A stretch of DNA of 64,000 bases from Rhodobacterales bacterium (lineage in GTDB: Bacteria; Pseudomonadota; Alphaproteobacteria; Rhodobacterales; Rhodobacteraceae), in assembly GCA_002747325.1 (NCBI GenBank), contig PDOZ01000029.1, forward strand, positions 34,566 to 98,565, written 5' to 3'. The notes beneath the pieces were generated by a model. The model saw only the letters and a list, made by a program, of their open reading frames with translations, was not told where the DNA came from and ran no database searches. Below, piece by piece: positions 27,530 to 37,090 of the stretch (its first letter is position 1; every line of letters starts with the position of its first letter). The position numbers were made by a program, and so were the translations under genes.

Positions 27530-29575
27530 TCAATCGCCCGCGATAGCGGTCAGGAACGCGTCACCAAACCGGGCGACGCGCGCCTCGTCCATGCCGGAAA
27601 CACGCGCCAGATCCGCCACCGTTGCCGGGCGCCGTTCAGCCACCCGCTTCAATAGCAACGCATTGCAGGAAAGCGGCTTTTCAATACCGCTTTCACCGCG
27701 ATGCAAACGTTGCGCCGCCTCTTGCAGTCGATCAAACACCTGACCGCTTTCGCGCCCGGCCAGCTTCTTGCGCGCCGGATGCAGATCCGGCGTATCCCCG
27801 GCAATAACGCGCAAAAACGCCTCGCCGTAACTCGCGAGCTTCTTCGCCCCAACCCCGCTGATCGCCGCCATTTCATCAAGGTTGCCCGGGCGCCGCTCCG
27901 CCATCTCGATCAGGGTGCGGTCATTGAACACCACATAGGCCGGAACCCGCGCCGCCTCCGCCAGTGCCCGCCGCTTGGCCTTGAGCGCGGATAGCAGCGG
28001 CGCGTCCTCATCAGAAACCAGCGCCTTGACCGCCGGGCGGCGTTTCGATTTGCGGATGCTGTCCTTGCGCAGGGTGATTTCCTCCTCGCCGCGCAGCGCC
28101 GCATGGGCCCGCTCGCGCACCCGTAGCGCGCCGTGTCGTTCCGGGTCGGGACGGACAAAATCCAGCCCCATCATCTGCCGAAACACCGCGCCCCATTCCG
28201 CGCGGTTCAGATCGCGCCCAACGCCAAATGTCGGCAAACCATCATGCCCATTCTGCCGCACCCGATCGGTCGCGTTGCCGGTTAAAATGTCGGTCAGATA
28301 ACCCGCGCCAAACCGTTCATCGGTGCGCAACGCGGCGGAAAGCGCCATGCGAACGGGCTGCGTCGCGTCGAACAATTCAGGCGGATTGCGGCAATTATCA
28401 CAGTTGTTACAGGCCTCAGCCGCCTCCCCAAAATAGCCCAACAGAACCACCCGGCGACACCCCTGCGCCTCCGCCAGCCCCAACAGCGCATTGAGCCGCC
28501 CATGATCCGCCGCGCGCCGCTCCGGCGGGGCCAGCCCTTCGTCGATCTGGGCCCGGCGCAGGCGGATATCATCGGGACCAAATAAAGTCAGCGTATCCGC
28601 CGCTGCCCCATCGCGCCCGGCCCGGCCGATTTCCTGATAATAAGCCTCGATGGATTTCGGCAGATCGGCATGGGCGACCCACCGGATGTCCGGCTTATCA
28701 ATCCCCATGCCAAACGCCACCGTCGCGACAACGATCAGCCCATCCTCGGTCTGAAACCGCCGCTCGACCGCCCGGCGCTGATCCGGCTCCATACCCGCAT
28801 GATAGGCCACCGCGGCATGTCCCTGCGCCACCAGCGCCGCCGCGAGGCTTTCGGTCTTGGCCCGCGTCGCGCAATAAACGATGCCGGAAAGCCCCTCGCG
28901 CGCGCCCGCGAAGCGCAAAATCTGCTCCCGCGGGCTGTTTTTCGCCTCAAAGGCAAGGGTCAGATTAGGCCGATCAAAGCCGCGCAGAAAAGTTTCCGGC
29001 GCCACCCCGTCGAACAGTTTCTCAACAATCTCATCGCGCGTTTCCGCATCCGCCGTAGCGGTGAAAGCCGACAACGGCACGCCCAGCGCCCGGCGCACCT
29101 CACCAATGCGCAGATAATCGGGGCGGAAATCATGCCCCCATTGGCTCACGCAATGCGCCTCGTCCACCGCAATCGAGGACACGCCCGCGCGTCGCAAGAG
29201 GCCCAAAGTGCCGCCGGACGCCAGCCGTTCCGGGGCGAGATACAGCAGCTTGAGCCGCTTTTCGGCGATGGCCTGAAACACCTCGTCGGTCTCTTCCTCG
29301 GTATTGCCCGAGGTCAGCGCCCCCGCTTCAACCCCGACCGCCCTGAGCGCACGAACCTGATCGCGCATCAGGGCAATCAGCGGCGAGATGACCAGCGTCA
29401 CCCCGTCGCGCATCAAGGCAGGCAGTTGAAAACAAATAGATTTTCCGCCGCCGGTCGGCATGATCGCCAGGGTGTTTCGCCCCGAACGCACGGCGTCAAC
29501 AATCTCCGCCTGACCGGGTCGAAACCCGTCAAAGCCGAAAATCTCTTTCAGAAACTCGCTGTCTTTCGCCATCAT
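27530..29575 (-). CDS. recQ: ATP-dependent DNA helicase RecQ
   Basis: RecQ unwinds DNA 3' to 5' in recombination and repair. The 681-residue protein has Walker A PTGGGKS (residues 40-46), DEAH in VDEAHCVSQWGHDF, a zinc site with CNNCDNC, and two HRDC domains (each containing RPGNLDEMAAISGVG- or RPATVADLARVSGMD-type motifs) at the C terminus. Many RecQ proteins have one HRDC domain. I chose MMAKDSEFL as the start. The neighbours give no further hint of function. Confidence 0.95.
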   Translation of the reverse strand: MMAKDSEFLKEIFGFDGFRPGQAEIVDAVRSGRNTLAIMPTGGGKSICFQLPALMRDGVTLVISPLIALMRDQVRALRAVGVEAGALTSGNTEEETDEVFQAIAEKRLKLLYLAPERLASGGTLGLLRRAGVSSIAVDEAHCVSQWGHDFRPDYLRIGEVRRALGVPLSAFTATADAETRDEIVEKLFDGVAPETFLRGFDRPNLTLAFEAKNSPREQILRFAGAREGLSGIVYCATRAKTESLAAALVAQGHAAVAYHAGMEPDQRRAVERRFQTEDGLIVVATVAFGMGIDKPDIRWVAHADLPKSIEAYYQEIGRAGRDGAAADTLTLFGPDDIRLRRAQIDEGLAPPERRAADHGRLNALLGLAEAQGCRRVVLLGYFGEAAEACNNCDNCRNPPELFDATQPVRMALSAALRTDERFGAGYLTDILTGNATDRVRQNGHDGLPTFGVGRDLNRAEWGAVFRQMMGLDFVRPDPERHGALRVRERAHAALRGEEEITLRKDSIRKSKRRPAVKALVSDEDAPLLSALKAKRRALAEAARVPAYVVFNDRTLIEMAERRPGNLDEMAAISGVGAKKLASYGEAFLRVIAGDTPDLHPARKKLAGRESGQVFDRLQEAAQRLHRGESGIEKPLSCNALLLKRVAERRPATVADLARVSGMDEARVARFGDAFLTAIAGD

Positions 29576-29625
29576 GCCCGCCCGTTTGCCCTCAAAAACC
29601 ACGGGGCGACGGGCGGTGCAAGGGA

Positions 29626-29925
29626 TCAGGCATAGGCGTTATAATAATTCGCCACGAGTTGACGCAGAGCATACAGCACGAGAATAATCACCAACGGCGC
29701 CAAGTCCAGCCCGCCCATATCCGGCAGGAAGCGGCGGATCGGGCGATACATCGGTTCCGTCAACCGTTGCAGACCATACCAGATCTGCGCCACCAGCGGC
29801 TGCCGCAGGTTCAGCACCTGAAAGTTCACCAACCAGGACAGGATCACATGGGCAAGGACAATGAACCAAATGACGCCGATGACAGCGACGAACACTTGAA
29901 TGAGGGTCAGGATCAGCGGGGACAT
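29626..29925 (-). CDS. YggT family membrane protein
   Basis: The 99-residue protein has two hydrophobic regions (about residues 5-30 and 70-92) and the family stretch LTEPMYRPIRRFLPDMGGLDLAP. YggT proteins are inner-membrane proteins of uncertain function linked to osmotic stress and to cell-division clusters. It lies between recQ and a long palindrome. Confidence 0.88.
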   Translation of the reverse strand: MSPLILTLIQVFVAVIGVIWFIVLAHVILSWLVNFQVLNLRQPLVAQIWYGLQRLTEPMYRPIRRFLPDMGGLDLAPLVIILVLYALRQLVANYYNAYA

Positions 29926-29950
29926 ATCGGCTCCTAAATCTGTTTGCCTT

Positions 29951-30063
29951 CACCTAAAGCGTTTGACGAAACACCTGATATATAGAGCATCACTAAACGC
30001 GTTGAAATCTCTGATTTCAGGCAGCGTTAAGTGATTCAGGTTTTTCGCATAACGCTTTAAGGT
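29951..30063. repeat. Long imperfect palindrome B (MITE/REP-like)
   Basis: The arms run from ACCTAAAGCGTT (29952-29963) to its mirror AACGCTTTAAGGT (30051-30063), with internal pairs ACCTGA/TCAGGT, ATCACT/AGTGAT, ACGC/GCGT and GAAATC/GATTTC around a TCT loop at 30010-30012. The left arm has an extra TATATAGAGC (29979-29988) that the right arm lacks. The same asymmetric insert occurs in palindrome A at 17.69 kb, so the two are probably copies of one element. No T run follows. Confidence 0.65.
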
Positions 30064-30138
30064 CCACGCGCGCGCAACGCAAGGTTCCCGGTTGACCTGC
30101 CCGCAAAAGAAAGAGAATTGGGGGCAAAGGAGTGCGCC

Positions 30139-30672
30139 ATGTATCCAATTTTTCGTATGCTCAAGGAAATCTACAAGTACCGCAACGCCCCGGATCTGCC
30201 GGTTGACGGGGTGCATGTGTCGCAACATATCTGCTGGCCGTGGGATCTGGATATCTGGTGGGAGCTGAACAACGGGCGCACGCTGACGCTGTTTGACCTG
30301 AACCGTATTCCGCTGGGCAACCGCATGGGTCTGGTCGGGGTGATCCGGCGGGAAAAGTGGGGGCTGGCGATTGCCGGGTCTTCGGTGCGCTTCCGCCGCC
30401 GGGTTCGGGCGTTTGACCGTTTCGAAATGCGCGCGCGGCTGATCGGGCATGACGAAAAGTTTTTCTACATCGAGCAAAGCATGTGGCGTAATGGCGATTG
30501 CACCAGCCACGTCCTGCACCGCGCCGCCGTAACCCGAAAGGGAGGCATGGTGCCGCCGGTGGAGGTTTATGCGGCGATGGATGTAGCGGAAGAGGATCAC
30601 CCGGTTCTGCCCGATTGGGCGCGCGCCTGGATCGCGGCGGATGCAGAAAGGCCGTGGCCACCGGAAATGTAG
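30139..30672 (+). CDS. Thioesterase-like (4HBT/THEM6-type) protein
   Basis: The 177-residue protein resembles the hot-dog-fold THEM6 family, with the Asp-containing stretch ICWPWDLDIWWELNNGRTL and the beta-rich middle region. Such proteins are predicted acyl-CoA thioesterases, but few have been tested. The ATG at 30139 follows AAAGGAG; an earlier in-frame ATG would place that Shine-Dalgarno inside the gene. The UMF1-type transporter gene follows after 51 bases. Confidence 0.72.
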   Translation: MYPIFRMLKEIYKYRNAPDLPVDGVHVSQHICWPWDLDIWWELNNGRTLTLFDLNRIPLGNRMGLVGVIRREKWGLAIAGSSVRFRRRVRAFDRFEMRARLIGHDEKFFYIEQSMWRNGDCTSHVLHRAAVTRKGGMVPPVEVYAAMDVAEEDHPVLPDWARAWIAADAERPWPPEM

Positions 30673-30723
30673 CTTGCCCGAAGGCGGTTTATGCTGTTCT
30701 CTCGCCGGAAGAGGGAGGACAAC

Positions 30724-32088
30724 ATGGCTGAAATTTCCGCGAAAAAGCGTATTTGGGGCTGGTGGTGGTTCGATTGGGCCTGTCAGCCGTTTTACACCCT
30801 GCTCCTGACCTTCATCTACTCACCCTTTTTCGCCACCGTCGCCGCCGCCTATTTCATGACCAGCGGCATGGCGGAAGGGGCGGCGGATGCGAAGGCGCAA
30901 TCGCTCTGGTCCGCCTGCCTCACCATCACCGGGCTGATCACCGGCTTCGGCGGGCCAATCCTTGGCGCGGTCGCGGACAGTTCTGGCCGCTTGCGCCCGT
31001 GGATTTTCGGCTTCTCCGCCCTGCTGATCATCGGTTCCTTCGGGTTGTGGTTCACCGATCCGGCGGGGTCGAATATGTGGCTGATGCTGGTCTCTTTCGG
31101 AATCGGCTTCATCGGCGCGGAATTTGCCCTGATCTTCACCAATTCCCAGCTACCAGACCTCGCCCCGGAAGAGGAAATCGGCAAAGTATCCGGCTCCGGC
31201 TTCGCCTTCGGCTATCTCGGCGGCATCGTCGCGCTATTCATCATGTTGCTGTTTCTGGCCGAACAGGGCGACGGCAAAACGCTGATCGGGCTGGACCCCG
31301 CTTTCGGCCTGCTTGATGCCAGCGCGCGCGAGGGCACCCGCTCCGTCGGCCCCTTCGTCGCCATTTGGTTCGCCATTTTCTTCGTGCCCTATATCCTCTG
31401 GGTCAAAGACGGTCCGCGCAAAGCCCGCGCGTCTTTTTCCGACGCCATGCAAAACCTGCTGAACGCCATCAAGGGCTTGCGCCACAAACGCAGCCTGACG
31501 TCCTTCCTGCTATCCTCGATGTTCTACCGCGACGCGCTCAACGGCTTATACGGTTTCGGCGGCGTCTATGCCGGTCTGGTGCTGAATTGGTCCATCACCT
31601 CGATCGGCATTTTCGGCATCATCTCCGCCATTGCCGCCTCGCTGTTTGCATGGCTCGGCGGCAAGCTGGACAGCGCGCGGGGGCCGAAACCCGTCATCAT
31701 CGGATCGGTGCTGATCCTGATGGGCGTCATCGTGGTGGTGGTTTTCATGTCGCGCGAGAGCTTCTTCGGCATCCCGCTGGCGGAAGGGTCGAAACTGCCG
31801 GACATCGTGTTCTTTGGTTGCGGCATTCTTATCGGCGGCATGGGCGGCACATTGCAATCCGCCTCGCGCTCGCTGATGGTGCGCCATTCGGACCCGGAAG
31901 CGCCGGTCGAAAGCTTTGGTCTCTACGGCCTTTCCGGCCGCGCCACCGCCTTCATGGCCCCGGCGCTGATCCTGCTCGTAACCACATTGAGCGGTTCGGC
32001 GCGCATCGGGGTATCGCCACTGATCGGCTTGTTTCTTCTCGGGCTGATCCTGTTAATCTGGGTCAAACCGGAAGGGGAAAGGGTTTGA
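30724..32088 (+). CDS. UMF1-type MFS transporter (Atg22-like)
   Basis: The 454-residue membrane protein has about twelve hydrophobic segments and begins with WGWWWFDWACQPFYTLLLTF, the family opening (typically DWANSAY). Bacterial relatives are unassigned permeases of the major facilitator superfamily. The ATG at 30724 follows GAGGGAGGA. mepA starts two bases after the stop, so the genes are probably cotranscribed. Confidence 0.85.
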   Translation: MAEISAKKRIWGWWWFDWACQPFYTLLLTFIYSPFFATVAAAYFMTSGMAEGAADAKAQSLWSACLTITGLITGFGGPILGAVADSSGRLRPWIFGFSALLIIGSFGLWFTDPAGSNMWLMLVSFGIGFIGAEFALIFTNSQLPDLAPEEEIGKVSGSGFAFGYLGGIVALFIMLLFLAEQGDGKTLIGLDPAFGLLDASAREGTRSVGPFVAIWFAIFFVPYILWVKDGPRKARASFSDAMQNLLNAIKGLRHKRSLTSFLLSSMFYRDALNGLYGFGGVYAGLVLNWSITSIGIFGIISAIAASLFAWLGGKLDSARGPKPVIIGSVLILMGVIVVVVFMSRESFFGIPLAEGSKLPDIVFFGCGILIGGMGGTLQSASRSLMVRHSDPEAPVESFGLYGLSGRATAFMAPALILLVTTLSGSARIGVSPLIGLFLLGLILLIWVKPEGERV

Positions 32089-32089
32089 T

Positions 32090-32971
32090 ATGAAACGTTT
32101 CTTGCTGCCACTGGCCGCGCTGGCCCTTGTATCCTGCGCGGGATCGAATGTTGTGATGAGCGCGTCGAACAAACCAGCCAAAGAGCTATTCGGCGCGGCC
32201 ACAACCCCTTCTGCGCAATCGCCCGAAGTATTCGGCGGCTATTCGCGCGGCTGTCTGGCCGGGGCAGAGGAATTGCCCGAAACCGGCCCGACATGGCAGG
32301 CGATGCGCCTGTCGCGCAACCGCAACTGGGGGCACCCGGCGCTGATCTCCTTCGTCAAGCGCCTGTCCGCCAAGGCCGCGACGTTGCCCGGTTGGGCGGG
32401 GCTGTATGTCGGCGATATGAGCCAGCCGCGCGGCGGGCCGATGCTGACCGGCCATGTCAGCCACCAGATCGGGCTGGACGCCGACATCTGGATGCTGCCG
32501 CCCAAGCGGCTGAACCTGACGGAAGCGGAACGCGAGAGCCTGTCGTCGATTTCGACCCGACGCGCGCGCGGTGCTTATACTGGCGAGAACTGGACGCCCG
32601 CGCATATGGCGGTGCTGAAAGCAGCGGCGTCGGACCCGGCGGTGGCGCGTATTCTGGTCTTCCCCGGCGCCAAGGTCTGGATGTGTGAGCGCGCGACCGG
32701 CGATCGGTCGTGGTTGCGCAAAATCCGCCCGTGGCACGGCCATCACTATCATTTCCACGTCCGCCTCGCATGTCCTGCGGGTAGCCCGCATTGCAAGGAT
32801 CAGGCACCGCCCCCGCCGGGCGATGGCTGCGCCGATGCGCGCAAATGGGTGGCCGACATTCTCGATCCGCCGCCGCCCCCTCCGCCGGATCCGGACGCCA
32901 AGCCGCGCCCGCCACGCGGCCCCCTGACCCTCAAGGATCTGCCCCGCCAATGCGCCTCCGTCTTGCGATAG
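32090..32971 (+). CDS. mepA: Penicillin-insensitive murein endopeptidase
   Basis: MepA (family M74) is a zinc metallopeptidase that cuts D-Ala to meso-DAP cross-links. The 293-residue protein has a lipobox-like LVSCAG near the N terminus, the motif GHVSHQIGLDADIW and the C-terminal HGHHYHFHVRLACP with metal-binding histidines. A proline-rich stretch near the C terminus (about residues 262-280) is unusual but short. It overlaps the next gene by 22 bases. Confidence 0.93.
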   Translation: MKRFLLPLAALALVSCAGSNVVMSASNKPAKELFGAATTPSAQSPEVFGGYSRGCLAGAEELPETGPTWQAMRLSRNRNWGHPALISFVKRLSAKAATLPGWAGLYVGDMSQPRGGPMLTGHVSHQIGLDADIWMLPPKRLNLTEAERESLSSISTRRARGAYTGENWTPAHMAVLKAAASDPAVARILVFPGAKVWMCERATGDRSWLRKIRPWHGHHYHFHVRLACPAGSPHCKDQAPPPPGDGCADARKWVADILDPPPPPPPDPDAKPRPPRGPLTLKDLPRQCASVLR

Positions 32972-33846
32972 CCCTCGCCGCCGCATGCCTGCTCGCGGGC
33001 CCGGCCTCACAGGCGCAAAACACATACCCGGCGCAGTTTTTCGACGCTTACACCTGGTCGATGAGCCACCCGGATTTCGGCGGCTGGTCCGGGCTGGAAG
33101 TCAGCGCCGACGGCACCGGCTTCACCGCTGTTTCCGACCGCGCGAATATCGTGCAGGGCCGGTTTGTGCGCGACGATACCGGGCGGATCACCGGCATTGA
33201 AGCAGGGGAAATCACCCCCATCCGCCACATCGACGGCACCCCCCTGCCGCGCTATCACGACGACAGCGAGGGGCTGGCAATCGGGCCGGACGGACGGATG
33301 TATCTTTCCTTTGAAGCCGTCCACCGCGTTGTCGCTTACCCCGATACCCGCGCCAGCCGCAGCGAAACCCTGCCGAAACACCCAGACTTCAAGGGGATGA
33401 TCAACAATTCCTCGCTGGAAGCGCTGGCCATCGACCAGAACGGCGCACTTTACACCATCCCCGAACGCTCCGGCGGCGTGACCCGTCCCTTCCCGGTATA
33501 TCGCCTGAAAAGCACCCGCTGGGACATCCCCTTCGGTATTCGCCGCAACGACGGGATGCTGATCACCGGGGCCGATTTCGGACCGGACGGGATGCTCTAC
33601 GTTTTAGAGCGCGAATTGCACGGTTTTTTCGGCTTTTCCAGCCGGGTGCGCCGCTTCAATCCCGCCGCTACCGGCACGCAGGCAGGCGAGACCCTGCTCG
33701 AAACCCCGCCGGGGCGGCACGACAATCTCGAAGGGCTGGCGGTCTGGCGCGACGATGCGGGGCGCATCCGCCTGACCATGATCTCTGACGACAATTTCCG
33801 CTTTTTCCAGACCACCCACTTCGTCGAATACACCCTTGACCGTTAG
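32950..33846 (+). CDS. Esterase-like activity of phytase family protein
   Basis: The 298-residue secreted protein has a signal peptide MRLRLAIALAAACLLAGPASQA and a repetitive beta-propeller-like body with FGGWSGLEVSADG, YHDDSEGLAIGPDG and RHDNLEGLAVW, as in the family Pfam calls phytase-like esterase. Function is inferred from the family only. The start lies 22 bases inside mepA and is set by the signal peptide. Confidence 0.82.
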   Translation: MRLRLAIALAAACLLAGPASQAQNTYPAQFFDAYTWSMSHPDFGGWSGLEVSADGTGFTAVSDRANIVQGRFVRDDTGRITGIEAGEITPIRHIDGTPLPRYHDDSEGLAIGPDGRMYLSFEAVHRVVAYPDTRASRSETLPKHPDFKGMINNSSLEALAIDQNGALYTIPERSGGVTRPFPVYRLKSTRWDIPFGIRRNDGMLITGADFGPDGMLYVLERELHGFFGFSSRVRRFNPAATGTQAGETLLETPPGRHDNLEGLAVWRDDAGRIRLTMISDDNFRFFQTTHFVEYTLDR

Positions 33847-33921
33847 GGGCAAAGCCCGTAGAGACCGCTCCGCCGCATGGTGCGGCCAAGTGTCCGCAAC
33901 CTTGCTAAAACGGAATACAAT

Positions 33922-34545
33922 ATGAAACGCGAAACTCTCCCCGGTGTGCTGGTTATGGCCGCCGTTGTCATGGCCTCCAACATTCTGGTGCAATTTCCCT
34001 TCGGGAACTGGCTCACCTGGGGCGCCTTTACCTATCCCATCGCTTTCCTCGTCACCGATGTAATGAACCGGGTTTACGGCAAAGCCGCCGCGCAAAGGGT
34101 TGTGCTGGCGGGCTTCGTTGTCGGCATTGCCTGCTCGTTCATCGGCACGCAGATCAGCGGTGAATTCGGCCCGCTCGTCACCCTGCGCATCGCGCTCGGC
34201 TCCGGCATTGCCTTCCTGAGCGCACAGATGCTCGACGTGTCGATTTTTGATCGTCTGCGCGGCGGTGACTGGTGGCGCGCGCCACTGGTCTCGACGCTGG
34301 TCGGTTCCGCGCTCGACACCGCGATTTTCTTCACCATCGCGTTCTCCGGCGCGCTGGTTTTCCTTGAGCCGGCCAACGATGTGAGCTGGGCCACCGAAAC
34401 CCTGCCGCTGATCGGCATCGGCCCCAACGTGCCGCTCTGGGTCTCGCTGGGCTTTGCTGACTGGTTGGTGAAACTGGCGCTGGCGCTCGCCGCGCTGATC
34501 CCCTTCCGGGCTATCGTCGGCAGGCTGTCCCCGAACGCAGCATAA
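33922..34545 (+). CDS. VUT family (YhhQ-like) transporter, putative queuosine precursor uptake
   Basis: The 207-residue protein has about six membrane segments and the family markers VMAAVVMASNILVQFP, TYPIAFLVTDVMNRVYG and a C-terminal WLVKLALALAALIPF. YhhQ in E. coli imports preQ0/preQ1. I chose the start MKRETLPG because upstream codons are non-hydrophobic. A strong terminator follows. Confidence 0.82.
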   Translation: MKRETLPGVLVMAAVVMASNILVQFPFGNWLTWGAFTYPIAFLVTDVMNRVYGKAAAQRVVLAGFVVGIACSFIGTQISGEFGPLVTLRIALGSGIAFLSAQMLDVSIFDRLRGGDWWRAPLVSTLVGSALDTAIFFTIAFSGALVFLEPANDVSWATETLPLIGIGPNVPLWVSLGFADWLVKLALALAALIPFRAIVGRLSPNAA

Positions 34546-34552
34546 TAATAAG

Positions 34553-34576
34553 GGGCCACCAAACGGTGGCCCTTTT
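34553..34576 (+). terminator. Rho-independent terminator after the VUT gene
   Basis: GGGCCACC (34553-34560) pairs perfectly with GGTGGCCC (34565-34572) around an AAAC loop, followed by TTTT. It stops transcription between the VUT gene and arfB. Confidence 0.9.
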
Positions 34577-34601
34577 CGCTTTTAGCGCCTATTTTCACAC
34601 C

Positions 34602-35027
34602 ATGATCCGCATCAATGACACCATAACCATTGCCGACTGGGAACTGACCGAGAGCTTCACCCGCGCCACCGGGCCGGGCGGGCAGCGGGTCAACAAGGTC
34701 GCAACGGCGGTGGAACTGCGCTTTGAGGCGGAGCGCAGCCCGGCCCTGACGCGCGCGGTCAAGACCCGGCTCAAACGCATCGCCGGGCGCAAATGGACCA
34801 ATGACGGCGCGCTGATCATCCGGGTCGAAGACACGCGCCAGCAATCGCGCAACCGCGAGATCGCAGAAGAGCGGCTGGCGGAAATGATCCGCAAAGCCCT
34901 CGTCGCCCCCAAACGCCGCATCGCCACCCGACCGACGCTCGCTTCCAAACGCCGACGGCTGGAGGCCAAAAACCGGCGCGGAGAATTGAAGAAGCTGCGG
35001 CAGGGCAAGCCGAGCGCCTCGGACTAG
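34602..35027 (+). CDS. arfB: Alternative ribosome-rescue factor ArfB (YaeJ)
   Basis: ArfB hydrolyses peptidyl-tRNA on stalled ribosomes independently of tmRNA. The 141-residue protein has the catalytic GGQ (residues 26-28) in ATGPGGQRVNK and a basic C-terminal tail (ASKRRRLEAKNRRGELKKL) that enters the mRNA channel. I chose MIRINDTITI as the start. It is convergent with pncB, two bases from its stop, and complements smpB at 9.5 kb. Confidence 0.93.
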   Translation: MIRINDTITIADWELTESFTRATGPGGQRVNKVATAVELRFEAERSPALTRAVKTRLKRIAGRKWTNDGALIIRVEDTRQQSRNREIAEERLAEMIRKALVAPKRRIATRPTLASKRRRLEAKNRRGELKKLRQGKPSASD

Positions 35028-35029
35028 GA

Positions 35030-36322
35030 TCAGACGATCACGTCCATCTCTTCCTGATCGCCAACACCGAACACCCGCTTGTAACGCGCGATTTCCGCTT
35101 CTGGTCCCATCGCCTTGCGCGGATTGTCCGACAGCTTCACTGTCGGTTTGCCATTGGCCGAAATCGCCTTGCAGACCAGCGAGAACGGCGCGAGGCCATC
35201 GCCTTCTGTCAGGCCGCGAAAATCGTTGGTCAGCAGGGTGCCCCAGCCAAAACTGGTCTTCACCCGACCGCTAAACTGTTGATGCAATTCAATAATCTTG
35301 TCTGTATCCAGCCCATCGGAAAAGATCAGTCGTTTCTGCGCCGGGTCTTCGCCGCGTGACTTCCACCAATCAATCGCAATCTCCGCCGCCGCCGCCGGGT
35401 CGCCGCTGTCAATGCGAATGCCGGTCCACCCCGCCAGCCATTCCGGCGCGCGCTCAAGAAACCCGCTGGTGCCATAAGTATCCGGTAAAATGATGCGCAG
35501 ATTGCCCTCATGCTCGTCGTGCCAATCGGCCAGAACATCATACGGCGCCCGCGCCAGCGCGGCATCGTCCTCCGCCAGCGCCGCATACACCATCGGCAAT
35601 TCATGCGCATTGGTGCCAACCGCCTCAAGGTCGCGCTTCATAGCGATCAGGCAATTCGACGTGCCGGTAAACCGATCCCCCAGCCCCTCGATCATCGCCT
35701 GCACGCACCAATCCTGCCAAAGATAGGAATGCCGCCGCCGCGTGCCGAAATCTGCCAGTTCCAGCCCCTCCAAATCGCGCAACCGGCCAATTTTCTCCCA
35801 AAGCTTGGTCATGGCGCGGGCATAAAGAACCTGCAATTCAAACTTGCCCATCGAGCGCAGCACCGCCCGCGAGCGCAACTCCATCAGCACCGAAAGCGCC
35901 GGGATTTCCCAAAGCATCACCTCGGGCCACGCCCCCTCAAAGGTCAGTTCATACTGATCGCCCACGCGCTCAAGGTGATAGGGCGGCAGGCGTAGATTTT
36001 CGAACCACTCCATGAAATCCGGGCGAAACATCTGACGCTTGCCGTAAAACATATTACCACGCATCCAGGTGCTTTCCCCGCGCGACAGGCTCAGGGTGCG
36101 GATATGATCGAGCTGCTCGCGCAACTCGCCCTCGTCGATCAGCTTGGCCAAAGGCACGTCCTGCGAGCGGTTGATCAGCGAAAACGTCACCTGCGTGTCG
36201 GGCTTGTTGTGAAACACCGACTGCGCCATCAGCAGCTTGTAAAAATCCGTGTCGATCAGGGAGCGGATGATCGGGTCGATCTTCCAACTGTGATTATAAA
36301 CGCGACTTGCAATATCGACCAT
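35030..36322 (-). CDS. pncB: Nicotinate phosphoribosyltransferase
   Basis: PncB makes nicotinate mononucleotide from nicotinate and PRPP in NAD salvage. The 430-residue protein has the family blocks IDTDFYKLLMAQSVF near the N terminus, GIRIDSGDP and LTNDFRGLTEGDGLAPFSLVCK. Start MVDIASRVYNHSWKID was chosen by family length. It lies 63 bases downstream of pncA on the same strand, giving the two steps from nicotinamide to NaMN. Confidence 0.95.
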   Translation of the reverse strand: MVDIASRVYNHSWKIDPIIRSLIDTDFYKLLMAQSVFHNKPDTQVTFSLINRSQDVPLAKLIDEGELREQLDHIRTLSLSRGESTWMRGNMFYGKRQMFRPDFMEWFENLRLPPYHLERVGDQYELTFEGAWPEVMLWEIPALSVLMELRSRAVLRSMGKFELQVLYARAMTKLWEKIGRLRDLEGLELADFGTRRRHSYLWQDWCVQAMIEGLGDRFTGTSNCLIAMKRDLEAVGTNAHELPMVYAALAEDDAALARAPYDVLADWHDEHEGNLRIILPDTYGTSGFLERAPEWLAGWTGIRIDSGDPAAAAEIAIDWWKSRGEDPAQKRLIFSDGLDTDKIIELHQQFSGRVKTSFGWGTLLTNDFRGLTEGDGLAPFSLVCKAISANGKPTVKLSDNPRKAMGPEAEIARYKRVFGVGDQEEMDVIV

Positions 36323-36385
36323 TCTGTCACCCTTCGGCTGTTGCCCCGTTAAAGCAGCGCGGGCGCCCAAAATGCAAGCGAAGTT

Positions 36386-36997
36386 CTATCCCAGCGTCAC
36401 CCCCGCCGCGCGCATCTTGCCCAGCATCGCCTCCAGCGAGCCGTTCAGGTCAATGGCGCGGCAGGCAGAAAGGCGCACCGTGACCTCAAAGCCCAGCGCG
36501 GCCGCATCAAGCGCGGAATAGGCCACGCAATAATCCGTCGCCAGCCCGACCAGCGTCAGCCGCGACACCCCGCGCGTGCGCAGATACCCCTCAAGCCCGG
36601 TCGGGGTTGTGCGGTCGTTCTCAAAAAAGGCGGAATAGCTGTCTACCTGCGGGCGGAACCCTTTACGCAGGATCAGATCAGCGGGTTCAAGGTGCAAATC
36701 TTCGTGAAACTCCGCCCCGTTGGAGCCTTGCACGCAATGATCGGGCCAGAGGGTCTGGGCGCCGTAGGGCATGGTGATGGTGTCGAACGGCGCGTTTTCG
36801 GGATGAACCGAGGCAAAAGAGGAGTGCCCCGGCGGGTGCCAGTCCTGCGTAAACACCCGCACGGAGAAGTCGCGCAGCATCCGGTTTATCTCGGGCACGA
36901 TCTCATTACCCCCCGTCACCGCCAGCGCGCCTCCGGGGCAAAAATCGTTCTGCACATCAATAACCAGCAAGGCTTCGTCGTCGGCATGTATCATCAA
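36386..36997 (-). CDS. pncA: Nicotinamidase
   Basis: PncA deamidates nicotinamide to nicotinate. The 203-residue protein has the catalytic triad Asp14, Lys112 and Cys157 (in TDYCVAY), and metal ligands Asp52, His54 and His87. Two adjacent ATGs could serve as start. It is divergent from trhO and upstream of pncB, together a salvage operon. Confidence 0.95.
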   Translation of the reverse strand: MMIHADDEALLVIDVQNDFCPGGALAVTGGNEIVPEINRMLRDFSVRVFTQDWHPPGHSSFASVHPENAPFDTITMPYGAQTLWPDHCVQGSNGAEFHEDLHLEPADLILRKGFRPQVDSYSAFFENDRTTPTGLEGYLRTRGVSRLTLVGLATDYCVAYSALDAAALGFEVTVRLSACRAIDLNGSLEAMLGKMRAAGVTLG

Positions 36998-37090
36998 ACT
37001 TCCCCTCTCCCCCCGAATCTATGCGGTTACGTCCCGCCGATCAACCGCACCAGACCTTGCAGCCCGCCCCACACGGCGCTAAGGCGGGGC

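Noticed and set aside
33847..33921. Possible preQ1 riboswitch before the VUT-family transporter gene
   Set aside because: Small hairpins (GGGC/GCCC and CCGC/GCGG) are present, but I could not match the conserved loop and pseudoknot bases of a preQ1 class.
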